A stretch of DNA of 64,000 nt, from NCBI RefSeq assembly GCF_034119865.1, contig NZ_CP139421.1:682001-746000 (forward strand). Direction: 5' to 3'. Position numbers and translations under genes: made by a program. Positions 26,538-35,115 of this stretch are shown piece by piece (position 1 is the first letter of the stretch; each line of letters begins with the position of its first letter). This stretch comes from Algoriphagus sp. NG3. GTDB lineage: Bacteria > Bacteroidota > Bacteroidia > Cytophagales > Cyclobacteriaceae. The notes beneath the pieces are model-generated. The model was not told the DNA's origin and did not search any database. It saw nothing but the letters and a program-made list of their open reading frames with translations.

Positions 26538-29500
26538 ACAATTTTAAATATATAGTAGTAAGCAGTCTGCTCATTGGACTGATATGCAGCTTGGCTTCTT
26601 TCCAGGCTTCCGCCCAAAGCAAAGGTTTGAATATTCTTCGTGGTGAGGTAGTAGATCTATCCACTGCGGAGAAACTTCCCGGTGCGACTGTGTTGGTTTC
26701 TGAAACAGGGCAATTGACCGTTTCGGATAAAGACGGCTCCTTTATGCTGGAGCTGGACAGCGGAAAGTACATGCTTTCGGTACATTTCATAGGCTTCAAA
26801 ACCCGGAACATCCCAGTATCCATACCTGCTGATAAGGAAATAAGGGTAGAGATGGAGGCAGACGAAATCGCCCTGGAATCAGTGGAGATCGTCTCTACGG
26901 GGTTTCAGCAGCTTCCCAAAGAAAGAGCTACAGGCTCCTTTGCCTACCTCGGTCAGGATCTGGTGGACAGACGTGTTTCCACCAATATTCTGGAAAGACT
27001 GGAAGATGTGGCTCCCGGAGTCATATTCAATAGAAACAATGCCGGCTCCGATCCCATCAGCATCCGGGGCAGAAGTACCCTGTTTGCCAATACCACCCCT
27101 TTGATTGTGATCGATAATCTCCCTTATGAGGGAGCCATAGAAAATATCAACCCAAACGATGTGGAATCGATAACAGTCCTTCGGGATGCCGCTGCAGCCT
27201 CCATCTGGGGGGCACAGGCCGGAAACGGTGTCATCGTGATCACCACCAAAAGCGGAAAAAGGGGACAGCCCTTAAGCATCTCCTTCAATTCCAATGTGAC
27301 CATGGCAGAAATCCCAGATCTGCATTACAGACCCCAAATGGAGATCACTGACTTTATTGACCTGGAAATCAGGCTGTTTGAAAAAGGATATTACAACAGT
27401 GCTGCAAATTCGGTGAACAAGAATCCCCTTTCGCCTACGGTAGAAACCTTGCTGGCGTTGGGAGAAGGACGGATCACCCAGTCTGAGGCAGATGCTAGGA
27501 TCAGCGCTTACAGAAATCAGGATTTCCGATCAGAACTGGAGGAGAACTATTATAGAAAGGCAGTAAACCAGCAGTACTTCCTTCAGGCGCAGGGAGGTGG
27601 CGATAATCATAACCTATTGTTCTCAGCCGGGTATGACCGCAACCTTTCCTCTGTAATCGGCAATGCAAACCAAAGAATTACCATCAATGCAAAAAGTGAC
27701 TTCCGTCTGCTTGCCGACAGGCTCAGGGTAAGTACCGGTATTTACCTAGGCAAAGCAACAACACAGACAGGTACCAATGTGCCCACAGGCTATGCTTATG
27801 ATATTCTCCAAGACGGCCAAGGAAACCATCTGCCCATTACTTCTCTGCTGAACCGTAGGTATATAGATCAACAGGCAGAATCCGGGCTGCTTGATTGGAA
27901 TTTTGTGCCTCTGGATGAAATAGGAATGATGGACAATAGTGTGAATGGAATGGACTACCGGATCAATGCCAGTTTGAATTATAAATTATTCGAAGGATTG
28001 GATGCACAGGTGGTCTATCAATATTGGAATTCCGGTACCACGACCAGAAACCGTGACGATCAGAAGCTGTTCAGCATGCGGCATCTGATCAACAATTACA
28101 CCCAAGTCGAAGAAGACGGACAGCTGCTGAGGAATATACCGCTAGGGGATAGACTTGAGCTGAACAATGAGCAGGCGCACAGCCACAACGTACGGTTTCA
28201 GGTTAACTACTTTAAAAAATTTAAGGGGGGAAGTTCCATCACTGCTTTGGGTGGTTCCGAAATCAGGGATTTAAGCCGTATTTCCGATGCCGCTTTATAC
28301 TATGGCTATGACGATGCCACTGGAGTGAGTAGGCTGGTGGATTATCTCTCGCTCTTTCCGATGCAGTACAATCCGGGGCTTAGAAGGGCGATTCCCGCAG
28401 GGGATACCCATAGCGGTGTCACGGACAGATACCTTTCTTATTTTCTTAATACCTCCTACAATTTCAGGGATCGCTACACACTCTCAGCCAGCGGACGTAA
28501 GGATATGTCCAACTTATTCGGAGTGGAGGCTAATATGAGAGGGGTGCCACTTTGGTCGGCGGGGGCAGCCTGGAATATCAGCAGTGAGCGGTTTTATCAC
28601 TGGGACTGGATGGGATTTATGCGGCTTAAACTTACTTACGGCTATAACGGCAATGTGGACAAATCCATCAGTGCACTGACTGCTGTAGCTATTGCAACAA
28701 GGAATATACTCATACCCAATCTTCCTTTTGCTGTGATCACTAATCCTCCAAACCCTGACCTGCGGTGGGAGAGAATAGGGATAACCAATCTCGCTCTGGA
28801 TTTTGAATCCAAAAATTCCAGAGTTGCAGGATCAATAGAATATTATCATAAAAAAGGCAAGGACCTGATCGGTGAATCTCCTGTGCCGCTCTCTAACGGT
28901 ATCCTTTCCTACACCGGTAACTTTTCTGAGACAAAAACAAACGGAATAGACCTGATGCTTACCACAGTAAATACTCTTGGTGCACTCAAGTGGACTACCA
29001 TTGCCATGGCCAGTTTTATAGATGAAGAAGTAGTATCCTTCAAGGGGGCAAGGACACTTAGTCAATACCTGGGGAGCTCAGGAGGTGGATTGGTTCCCAG
29101 GGAGGGAAGTCCATTGTTTGCTATCTACAGTTATAGATGGGGAGGCTTGGATCCGGACAGCGGCAATGCATTGGGATACCTGGATGGTGAATTATCTGAC
29201 GATTATGGAAAGATATTAGGAGCCACCCAGCCAGAGGACCTCATCCTTCACGGCGCTGCAAGGCCTACCTATTTTGGGGCACTTAGAAATGAACTGAGCT
29301 ATAAAAACTGGAATCTGTCTGCCAATGTCACCTACAGGGCAGGCTATTATTTCCGAAGGAGATCAGTGAATTATAGAGACCTGCTGACGGGGGTGATTTC
29401 ACATCCTGATTATGCTGATCGCTGGCAACAGCCAGGGGATGAGCTAACCACCCAGATCCCGGCTATGCCTGAGGTGTTGAATACTTCAAGGGATAGTTTC

Positions 29501-29740
29501 TATCAATTCTCGAGCGTGTTGGTGGAAAAGGGTGACCATGTGAGACTGCAGGATGTACGGCTGAGTTATACGCTTGGCAGGGCAGCGTTTCCGAATCTGC
29601 CATTCCAGAACATGGAGATCTACGGCTATGCCAATAATCTCGGAATTATCTGGAAGGCAACGAGTCTCAATTTGGATCCGGATTACCCAGAAACCAAGCC
29701 ACTGCGGAGCATTGCTTTCGGACTACGTGTCGGTTTCTGA
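26534..29740 (+). CDS. SusC/RagA-type TonB-linked outer-membrane transporter
   Basis: A 1068-residue protein with signal peptide (cleavage near ASAQ). A carboxypeptidase-regulatory-like domain lies at about 35-115 (LRGEVVDLSTAEKLPGATV). The plug domain (about 125-240) has SIRGRSTLFANTTPLIVIDN and SITVLRDAAAASIWG, and the rest is the 22-strand barrel ending in IAFGLRVGF. It would import large nutrients or peptides together with its SusD lipoprotein. I see no anti-sigma FecR/sigma pair next to it, and no glycoside hydrolase in the cluster, so the substrate is not obvious. It is coupled to the TlpA-like gene. Confidence 0.93.
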   Translation: MNNFKYIVVSSLLIGLICSLASFQASAQSKGLNILRGEVVDLSTAEKLPGATVLVSETGQLTVSDKDGSFMLELDSGKYMLSVHFIGFKTRNIPVSIPADKEIRVEMEADEIALESVEIVSTGFQQLPKERATGSFAYLGQDLVDRRVSTNILERLEDVAPGVIFNRNNAGSDPISIRGRSTLFANTTPLIVIDNLPYEGAIENINPNDVESITVLRDAAAASIWGAQAGNGVIVITTKSGKRGQPLSISFNSNVTMAEIPDLHYRPQMEITDFIDLEIRLFEKGYYNSAANSVNKNPLSPTVETLLALGEGRITQSEADARISAYRNQDFRSELEENYYRKAVNQQYFLQAQGGGDNHNLLFSAGYDRNLSSVIGNANQRITINAKSDFRLLADRLRVSTGIYLGKATTQTGTNVPTGYAYDILQDGQGNHLPITSLLNRRYIDQQAESGLLDWNFVPLDEIGMMDNSVNGMDYRINASLNYKLFEGLDAQVVYQYWNSGTTTRNRDDQKLFSMRHLINNYTQVEEDGQLLRNIPLGDRLELNNEQAHSHNVRFQVNYFKKFKGGSSITALGGSEIRDLSRISDAALYYGYDDATGVSRLVDYLSLFPMQYNPGLRRAIPAGDTHSGVTDRYLSYFLNTSYNFRDRYTLSASGRKDMSNLFGVEANMRGVPLWSAGAAWNISSERFYHWDWMGFMRLKLTYGYNGNVDKSISALTAVAIATRNILIPNLPFAVITNPPNPDLRWERIGITNLALDFESKNSRVAGSIEYYHKKGKDLIGESPVPLSNGILSYTGNFSETKTNGIDLMLTTVNTLGALKWTTIAMASFIDEEVVSFKGARTLSQYLGSSGGGLVPREGSPLFAIYSYRWGGLDPDSGNALGYLDGELSDDYGKILGATQPEDLILHGAARPTYFGALRNELSYKNWNLSANVTYRAGYYFRRRSVNYRDLLTGVISHPDYADRWQQPGDELTTQIPAMPEVLNTSRDSFYQFSSVLVEKGDHVRLQDVRLSYTLGRAAFPNLPFQNMEIYGYANNLGIIWKATSLNLDPDYPETKPLRSIAFGLRVGF

Positions 29741-29749
29741 TCAAACTAT

Positions 29750-29780
29750 GAGGGGCTTTTCCCCAGTTGGAAAGGCCCTC
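29750..29780 (+). promoter_or_regulatory. Hairpin between susC and susD
   Basis: GAGGGGCTTTTCC and GGAAAGGCCCTC pair with small imperfections around a short loop, 10 bases after the SusC stop. No U-tract follows. It may set the relative amount of SusC and SusD mRNA by stabilising the 3' end. Confidence 0.4.
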
Positions 29781-29868
29781 ATTAGCTGATTATAAAAAAT
29801 CAACTAGTGTAATACCCTTCTCTAGATCAAATTAATCATTATGATATCCGCAATTAATCATAAAAACA

Positions 29869-31209
29869 ATGAAAAAAACAACATATATAATCTTAACTCT
29901 TCTACTTGCCCAACTGTTAGTGGGATGCGATGATTTTCTGGATGCTAAACCCACTAAGGCAATTGTCTTGCCTAATTCTGTGGATGTATTACAGAATCTG
30001 CTTGACAATAACAATATATTTAATCGAGACCTTTCCTTAGGATTATTGGCATCGAATGAGTTCCAAACGGATGAGCTCGGAATTCAACCCTACGAGCCAT
30101 GGGAAAGAAATAGCTACTTATGGCAAGAGCAGCCTTTTGGACAGGATGAGCTCATATTTGAATGGTATACTCCCTATAATCAGCTATTTTATGTGAATAA
30201 TATCATTTCAGAACTGGAAGAGATCCAAGACAAAAACCAGGCAGGATATGATCAGGTGAAAGGTGCAGCGCATTTTTTCCGGGCGAATGCTTATTTTAAT
30301 CTTGCACAACTATTTCTTCCACCCTTGGGAAGTGCTGAAATCTATATAGAAGATTATCAGATAGCTTATAAAATCTCGGAATTGCTGACATTCAGCCCTA
30401 AAATGGCCGATGTCGGAGAGATATACGAGTTGATTTTTGCTGATATGACCATTGCTCTCGAAAAGCTTCCTGAAGCCACCGATTATCCTTCCCGTCCAAA
30501 TCGGGCAGCGGCACATGGCCTAATGTCCAGAATTTATCTAGCCGTAGAAGAATATGGGCAGGCATTAGCACATGCCGAATCAGCTTTGGGCTATCAGGAT
30601 GAGTTGATGGATTTTAATCAACTGGATAGCAGTTTGATATATCCAATACAGAATTTCAATCCGGAGATACTGTATTATAGCATGCTCACAGTTAATTCTT
30701 ATACCTATGCACAAACAAGTATAGTAGATTCACTGCTGTATAATTCCTACCAAGCGCATGATTTAAGGAAATCAATTTTCTATACCACTCGTACCAATGG
30801 AAACATAAACTTTACAGGAAACTATACTGGCAATTCACGATTGTTTAGCGGTGTAGCAGTAAATGAATTGCTGTTGATATCGGCAGAATGTAATATTCGC
30901 ATGGGAAATATATCCCAGGGACTAGATTATCTAAACCGCTTGTTAATAAAAAGGTACGAAGAAGGATATTTTGAGCCAATAGAGATAAGTGGCCAAGAGG
31001 AGGCTCTGAGAAAAGTATTGTCAGAAAGGAAAAAAGAATTGGCATTTAGAGGGCTTCGTTGGTCTGATTTACGCAGGTTAAACACTGATCCCCGCTTTGA
31101 GGAGACGTTGATAAGAAAATTGGATGGGCAAACCTATACGCTGCAGCCTAATTCGGATAGGTATATTTTTCCAATACCTCCCGTTGAATCGGCTTTCTTC
31201 AATGAATAA
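29869..31209 (+). CDS. SusD/RagB-type surface lipoprotein
   Basis: A 446-residue lipoprotein: lipobox LLVGC with Cys20, followed by DDFLDAKPT, a typical SusD start. Helical TPR-like repeats (AAHFFRANAYFNLAQLF, RAAAHGLMSRIYLAVEEYGQAL) form the ligand-capping fold. The C-terminal RKKELAFRGLRWSDLRRLN signature and YIFPIPPVE end are family hallmarks. It sits on the barrel of the preceding SusC. The 128-base gap has only a hairpin, so it is probably in the same transcript. It is somewhat shorter than polysaccharide-binding SusD proteins. Confidence 0.92.
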   Translation: MKKTTYIILTLLLAQLLVGCDDFLDAKPTKAIVLPNSVDVLQNLLDNNNIFNRDLSLGLLASNEFQTDELGIQPYEPWERNSYLWQEQPFGQDELIFEWYTPYNQLFYVNNIISELEEIQDKNQAGYDQVKGAAHFFRANAYFNLAQLFLPPLGSAEIYIEDYQIAYKISELLTFSPKMADVGEIYELIFADMTIALEKLPEATDYPSRPNRAAAHGLMSRIYLAVEEYGQALAHAESALGYQDELMDFNQLDSSLIYPIQNFNPEILYYSMLTVNSYTYAQTSIVDSLLYNSYQAHDLRKSIFYTTRTNGNINFTGNYTGNSRLFSGVAVNELLLISAECNIRMGNISQGLDYLNRLLIKRYEEGYFEPIEISGQEEALRKVLSERKKELAFRGLRWSDLRRLNTDPRFEETLIRKLDGQTYTLQPNSDRYIFPIPPVESAFFNE

Positions 31210-31212
31210 AGA

Positions 31213-31242
31213 AAAGCTGTCCCGCATTTGAGGGACAGCTTT
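31213..31242. terminator. Intrinsic terminator after susD, bidirectional
   Basis: A perfect 11-bp stem AAAGCTGTCCC / GGGACAGCTTT with an 8-base loop begins 4 bases after the SusD stop and is followed by ACTTTTT. It also lies just beyond the 3' end of the convergent DUF6520 gene. Confidence 0.85.
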
Positions 31243-31248
31243 AACTTT

Positions 31249-31530
31249 TTAATCACCGACAGGTGTTTGGGGGGTTAGGAGTGTGAACTTTCTCTGTGAT
31301 TCACCAATAACAGGGTCCGCAATATTCATGCTGTTATAGAGGCAATGCTCGGAACCGTCTTTGCATTCATAATCATTCACAGGATCAAGATTCGTAGCAT
31401 CATACCACGTTGTCCCATTGTCGGTAGTTCCATAAACAGTAGAGTTAATGGGTGTGGTAAACGCAAAAGCGGCTACCACAGCAAGCGAAAATACACCTCC
31501 GCGTAAGAGGTTAAGGATATTTAGTTTCAT
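31249..31530 (-). CDS. Small exported DUF6520-type peptide
   Basis: A 93-residue protein with an N-terminal signal (LLRGGVFSLAVVAAFAF, cleaved around TTPINS). The mature part has YGTTDNGTTWYDATN, then two cysteines in YECKDGSEHCLYN, and PVIGESQRKFTL near the end. This pattern matches the DUF6520 family of small exported Bacteroidota proteins. The two cysteines nine residues apart could form a disulfide. A MauE-type membrane protein lies upstream on the same strand and a TlpA-like protein is close by, so the peptide may depend on this redox machinery. Function is unknown. Confidence 0.72.
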   Translation of the reverse strand: MKLNILNLLRGGVFSLAVVAAFAFTTPINSTVYGTTDNGTTWYDATNLDPVNDYECKDGSEHCLYNSMNIADPVIGESQRKFTLLTPQTPVGD

Positions 31531-31700
31531 CTATTTTTACTTTTGTTTAATTATAATTTTAATAGCCTGTCGCTTTGGTTAATCTGTCTGACTCGGATCC
31601 GGACAGATCTACCTTCCGAGAGGGGCGACTGGATTTTATCTCCCCCTGCTGTTGCCAGGCACCCTCCTCGTGGGTTCACTGGCTGTGGATGTTAGCTAAA

Positions 31701-32156
31701 TCATAGTGGGTTTGGTTGTTTTAATTTTGTTAAATGAGATTGCACTATCCATCCTATTGCGGCAATGGCCGTCAAAACAAGATTTACAATCAGATGCTCG
31801 TTCCAGTCCAGAGAGGATAGTATTCCTCCACAGGAGCATGGGATTCTCCCGAAAATTCCTGTTAGTACCAGGGCTACATATCCTGTAAAGACTGCCATCA
31901 GGATAAAGCTTATCCCCAATGCGGCTCTTCTTGTCTTAGGCAGTAGCAACATCACCGCGAGTGATATTTCCAAGATGGGTAAGCCATACAGGAGCGGTAC
32001 AGTCATCCAGTCCTGAAATACCTGCCCTTTTACAGCCCTCAGAGTTCCGCTCCAATCATATACCTTACTCACCGCCGTATAGGCAAAGACAGCGGCCAGC
32101 AGCCAGGCGGCTCCTTCGGCCAGGACTGTGGTAGGTGATATTGCTGGGCTTTTCAT
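31701..32156 (-). CDS. MauE/DoxX-type membrane protein
   Basis: A 151-residue integral membrane protein with four helices. The first contains AAVFAYTAVSKVYDW, typical of MauE. A conserved IPCSCGGILSSLDW-x-HL-x-N segment after the third helix holds a C-S-C pair. MauE-type proteins are thought to support disulfide or thiol chemistry of exported partners. The DUF6520 gene follows 170 bases downstream on the same strand, so co-transcription is plausible. The gap between them (31531-31700) holds a C-rich tract and no gene. Confidence 0.82.
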   Translation of the reverse strand: MKSPAISPTTVLAEGAAWLLAAVFAYTAVSKVYDWSGTLRAVKGQVFQDWMTVPLLYGLPILEISLAVMLLLPKTRRAALGISFILMAVFTGYVALVLTGIFGRIPCSCGGILSSLDWNEHLIVNLVLTAIAAIGWIVQSHLTKLKQPNPL

Positions 32157-32210
32157 TTTTTATCTTTTATAGGGTTCTTTCAATTCTCATATCATCGTGA
32201 TTAGCACTGA

Positions 32211-32262
32211 CTAACTCCCTCTCCATATGGAGAGGGGCGGGGTGAGGTACCCCTAATCGCTG
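32211..32262 (+). repeat. Single intergenic hairpin module
   Basis: CTCCCTCTCCATATGGAGAGG forms a hairpin and is followed by GGCGGGGTGAGGTACCCC. It is the same box that forms the core of R1-R3. Confidence 0.55.
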
Positions 32263-32329
32263 GAATAAAATTAGAAAGCTGATTATCAGTGTGCTACCTC
32301 AAATGAGGGAGTTTGACATTTCTGGGCAG

Positions 32330-32354
32330 AAAAACCCTCATTTGAGGGTTTTTT
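32330..32354. terminator. Intrinsic terminator-like hairpin
   Basis: AAAAACCCTC / GAGGGTTTTT is a perfect 10-bp stem with loop ATTT and a T-run on both strands. CCTCAAATGAGG at 32298-32309 can form a competing hairpin, so this may be an attenuator-like pair before the Crp-terpene synthase operon. No gene ends next to it on the plus strand. Confidence 0.5.
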
Positions 32355-32506
32355 AATCAAAAAATAGGCATTAGTCCATTTTTTATTTGGAGGGAATAGT
32401 TCTTAACAATAAATTAACATTCAAGAATTAGTTGATTTTTTGACTGGATTCTTAAAAAGGCTTTTCACCCTACTGTTTTGATTTAGTACACTTTACTGTT
32501 ATAAAA

Positions 32507-33109
32507 ATGGAAAAGCGAATGTATATGAACCAGCTTATTGCTGATTACAACAGGATCAGGAAGTTCTCGGATGAGTCTTACGAGGCAGTTTTTCAGAGAC
32601 TCATCCTACGAAAAGTATCCAGGGGAGAAATCCTCAAAAAGCTAGATACAGTGGATATCAAAAGCCGCTATATTTGTGAAGGCTACCTGGGATTGTATCA
32701 CGAGGAAAAAGAGAGGAATATGCTCTTTAGTGTTTTCGGCAAGTCCGATGTGGCATTTGATGAGCTGTCCTTCAGAAGCAATACCCCATCCAAGACTATG
32801 CTGAAAGTCCTGTCAGATACAGTTTACCTAGGATTTACCCTGGACGCAGAAACTGAATTACTCTCCAAAAAGCCTGAATTCTATTCCCTGGCTCTGGAAG
32901 TAGCGCACCGGATAAATAAGCGGAATGTGGAGCAGCAAGAAATAAAGAAGAGAAAGTTTAAGGATGGTTTCCTACTCTTGCTACAGAAATATCCCGGCTT
33001 AGGCCAGTACCTGAAAAATCAGGAGCTGGCAGACTTTTTCAATTGCAGTATCAGCACAGTAGAGCGGTATAAATATGCTATAATGAACAATCATGAAGGC
33101 AGTCGTTGA
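32507..33109 (+). CDS. Crp/Fnr-like transcriptional regulator
   Basis: A 200-residue protein. The N-terminal 130 residues form a cupin-like cNMP-binding fold (RKVSRGEILKKLDTV, YICEGYLGLY). The C-terminal region has a helix-turn-helix at ELADFFNCSISTVERYKYA. The last 17 bases overlap the terpene synthase start, so it is translationally coupled and probably controls that gene or its own operon. It lacks an obvious set of cAMP-contact residues, so the ligand may differ. Confidence 0.8.
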   Translation: MEKRMYMNQLIADYNRIRKFSDESYEAVFQRLILRKVSRGEILKKLDTVDIKSRYICEGYLGLYHEEKERNMLFSVFGKSDVAFDELSFRSNTPSKTMLKVLSDTVYLGFTLDAETELLSKKPEFYSLALEVAHRINKRNVEQQEIKKRKFKDGFLLLLQKYPGLGQYLKNQELADFFNCSISTVERYKYAIMNNHEGSR

Positions 33110-33989
33110 ATTTCCCGTAGCCATTAATAGACATTGCAGGTCGCTGGACGCAGCGGTGCTCAAGTGGGCATGGGCAGCAGGATTGTTCGAAGATCCCGCC
33201 GAGCTGGAGCGTTGCAGACTGCAGAAGGTGAACTGGTTTGCGGGATATCTTTTTCCTGAGGAGATGCCCAAGCGGCTGGAATTGATTATGAAATTCTTCC
33301 TCTGCCTCTTTTTACTGGATGATCTGCTGGATATCCGGATGGAGCCCGGCATGATTGAATTTCTGAAGAACCTGAAATCAGGCAAATCCTTCCATGCCGA
33401 TTCCAGACTGCAAAGTTTGGGTAGCGCCCTTCTGCTGCTACATCAGGCTATCCAGCAGGAAAGTGCTTTTTCCGGTGCCAAAGGGGAATGGGATTTAGTC
33501 TGGTTTGATTACCTGGAAGCCCTGCAATGGGAAACCCAACTTAAACTGGACGGCACCCCTCCGGCACTGAAAGAATACAGATTATACAGGCCTTTTGCCT
33601 CTGGTGCATACTTGGCGCTGCAATTTCTCAGAAAGAAAACAGCGGGCCTTGTATGCGAAGCCGAGCTGTTGGAATACACTACGGTGAGGTACATTTGCCT
33701 ATCCAATGACCTGGCATCCTATGAAAAGGAGCTGGCTATAGGCGATGTCCACAATGAAGTACTGATACTTAGGGAAGATATCGGAGATGAAGCCCTCTTG
33801 CAGGTACAGCAGGAAATAAACAGCCTCAGAAAAAGGATACTGCTCCTTGCCGGGCAGGCATGGAGCCAATCGTATGGATGCATGGACTGGATCCGTAGCC
33901 TCTTGCTGTTGGCCGGAGGAAGTGGAGCCTGGACGGCGGATACCTCCAGGTATAAGCAATATATCAATGGAAGTTCCGGAAGTCATTAA
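33093..33989 (+). CDS. Class I terpene synthase
   Basis: A 298-residue all-helical protein with the full set of class I terpene cyclase motifs. The metal motif D76-D-L-L-D80 is in FFLCLFLLDDLLD. The second metal site is N205-D-L-A-S209-Y-E-K-E213, and an R286-Y287 pair lies 80 residues later. A YRLYRPFAS segment 45 residues before the second site can supply the pyrophosphate-sensing Arg. It should ionise a prenyl diphosphate (probably farnesyl or geranyl) to a cyclic or hydroxylated terpene. It is coupled to a Crp-like regulator; no P450 or prenyltransferase is next to it. The product cannot be predicted. Confidence 0.85.
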   Translation: MKAVVEFPVAINRHCRSLDAAVLKWAWAAGLFEDPAELERCRLQKVNWFAGYLFPEEMPKRLELIMKFFLCLFLLDDLLDIRMEPGMIEFLKNLKSGKSFHADSRLQSLGSALLLLHQAIQQESAFSGAKGEWDLVWFDYLEALQWETQLKLDGTPPALKEYRLYRPFASGAYLALQFLRKKTAGLVCEAELLEYTTVRYICLSNDLASYEKELAIGDVHNEVLILREDIGDEALLQVQQEINSLRKRILLLAGQAWSQSYGCMDWIRSLLLLAGGSGAWTADTSRYKQYINGSSGSH

Positions 33990-34006
33990 ATGGAAGGAGG
34001 AATATC

Positions 34007-34321
34007 ATGTTCAGAAAACGTGCTGTTATTTACCCCAAGGATGTGGTTTGCCTGACGGGAAGAAGTGAACGCTACGCCCAGATACTTCTGCACCAGTTCC
34101 GTGCTTTCGTAAACAAAGAACCCCATCAGTTTGTGGCCTTTTCAGATTTTTCCCTCTTCTCGGGCATCCCCGAAGATATCATCCGCAACCTAGTTGGCGC
34201 AAGTCTTACTGACTTTGCCTATATCAATGCAGTCTTCAGACTGCAGTGGTTAAATAACCTTACAATCACTGAAAGGCAGTCAGGAGACTGCAGTATTTTA
34301 AGTCCAAGTCTGAAGACTTGA
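34007..34321 (+). CDS. Small hypothetical protein, helix-turn-helix-like
   Basis: A 104-residue protein starting at an ATG with GGAGGAA six bases upstream, 17 bases after the terpene synthase stop. The core IYPKDVVCLTGRSERYAQIL then HQFVAFSDFSLFSGI follows a pattern I associate with small Bacteroidota proteins carrying a two-helix DNA-binding-like fold. No firm family. Probably the third gene of the Crp-terpene synthase transcript. Confidence 0.6.
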   Translation: MFRKRAVIYPKDVVCLTGRSERYAQILLHQFRAFVNKEPHQFVAFSDFSLFSGIPEDIIRNLVGASLTDFAYINAVFRLQWLNNLTITERQSGDCSILSPSLKT

Positions 34322-34464
34322 ACCAGGCTAAGATGGTGCAAGGTCTCTCCGCAAGCTTCAGTCGAAATGACACAATCATACCTCATCAATTCCCTCCTGC
34401 TTTAGCTGGAGGAGGTCAATACCCACCGGCAGATGCCTTGTTTCACTGTTAAAAAACAGAAAAC

Positions 34465-34596
34465 ATGGCAAAACAAGCTGGATATATCAAACTGGAAGGC
34501 ACCATGCATGACCTGTCCTGCTACAACAACCGCGACGGGGAATACATTGCCAGAAGAAAGGGCGGCGTGCCGTTAAAAATAAGAAGGCTTAAATAA
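34465..34596 (+). pseudogene. Truncated N-terminal fragment of a conserved Bacteroidota protein
   Basis: A 43-residue frame begins MAKQAGYIKLEGTMHDLSCY and includes GEYIARRKGGV. This strongly resembles the start of a longer Bacteroidota protein (xxQxGIIKLEGTIGDxxFYK...LAREKGGV) that normally continues for about 150-200 residues. Here the frame closes after PLKIRRLK, so only the N-terminus remains. The comparison is from memory. Confidence 0.5.
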
Positions 34597-34784
34597 TAAG
34601 CAGAAGAGGTGGGTTTTGGGTTTCTCGCTTCTGATTTTTTTTTCGTCCGCAAGCGACCAAAATCCACGAATGTCGGACAAAAGGGATGCAGGTAAATCCT
34701 TATCTAGATCCGTGGAAGGCCATTTTTAACCATTTGGCATTGGCTGTGCAACTGTATGGTGTCAGCATGCATCTTTATAGATAG

Positions 34785-34905
34785 AATCAAGTATCAAGTA
34801 GCTAGTATGAAGACATGAGAGTCAAGATGTTAGAACCAAGAGTCAAGAGCACATAGCAGAGGATCAAGATGATTGAGTAAAAAGTAATAGGTGAAAAGTA
34901 AGAAG
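34785..34905 (+). repeat. Degenerate purine-rich tandem repeat
   Basis: Units such as AATCAAGTATCAAGTAGCTAG, GAGTCAAGA and AAAAGTAAGAAGTGAAG follow one another. The same vocabulary occurs at 24546-24636. A pyrimidine version (CTTTCCAACTCC, TTTCCAATCTTCCAATC) fills 35025-35110, directly before the ABC permease gene. No gene is supported in 34597-35115. Confidence 0.55.
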
Positions 34906-35115
34906 TGAAGGGTTGTAGCTTACGAAAATAGATTTACGAGTGAGTGAGAAAAGACTTCGACTCTTATGTCTTCGGCAGACAGGCAGCTCAGTCTGACACC
35001 TAGTGCTGCACTAGCATCTTTCAACTTTACCACTTTCCAACTCCTAAACACTTAACCTTCCAATTCGCCACGGCGGGCAAGTACTTCAAATTTCCAATCT
35101 TCCAATCATTAAGCC

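Noticed and set aside
33719..33986. Minus-strand frames within the terpene synthase gene
   Set aside because: They are shadows of a gene with clear family motifs.
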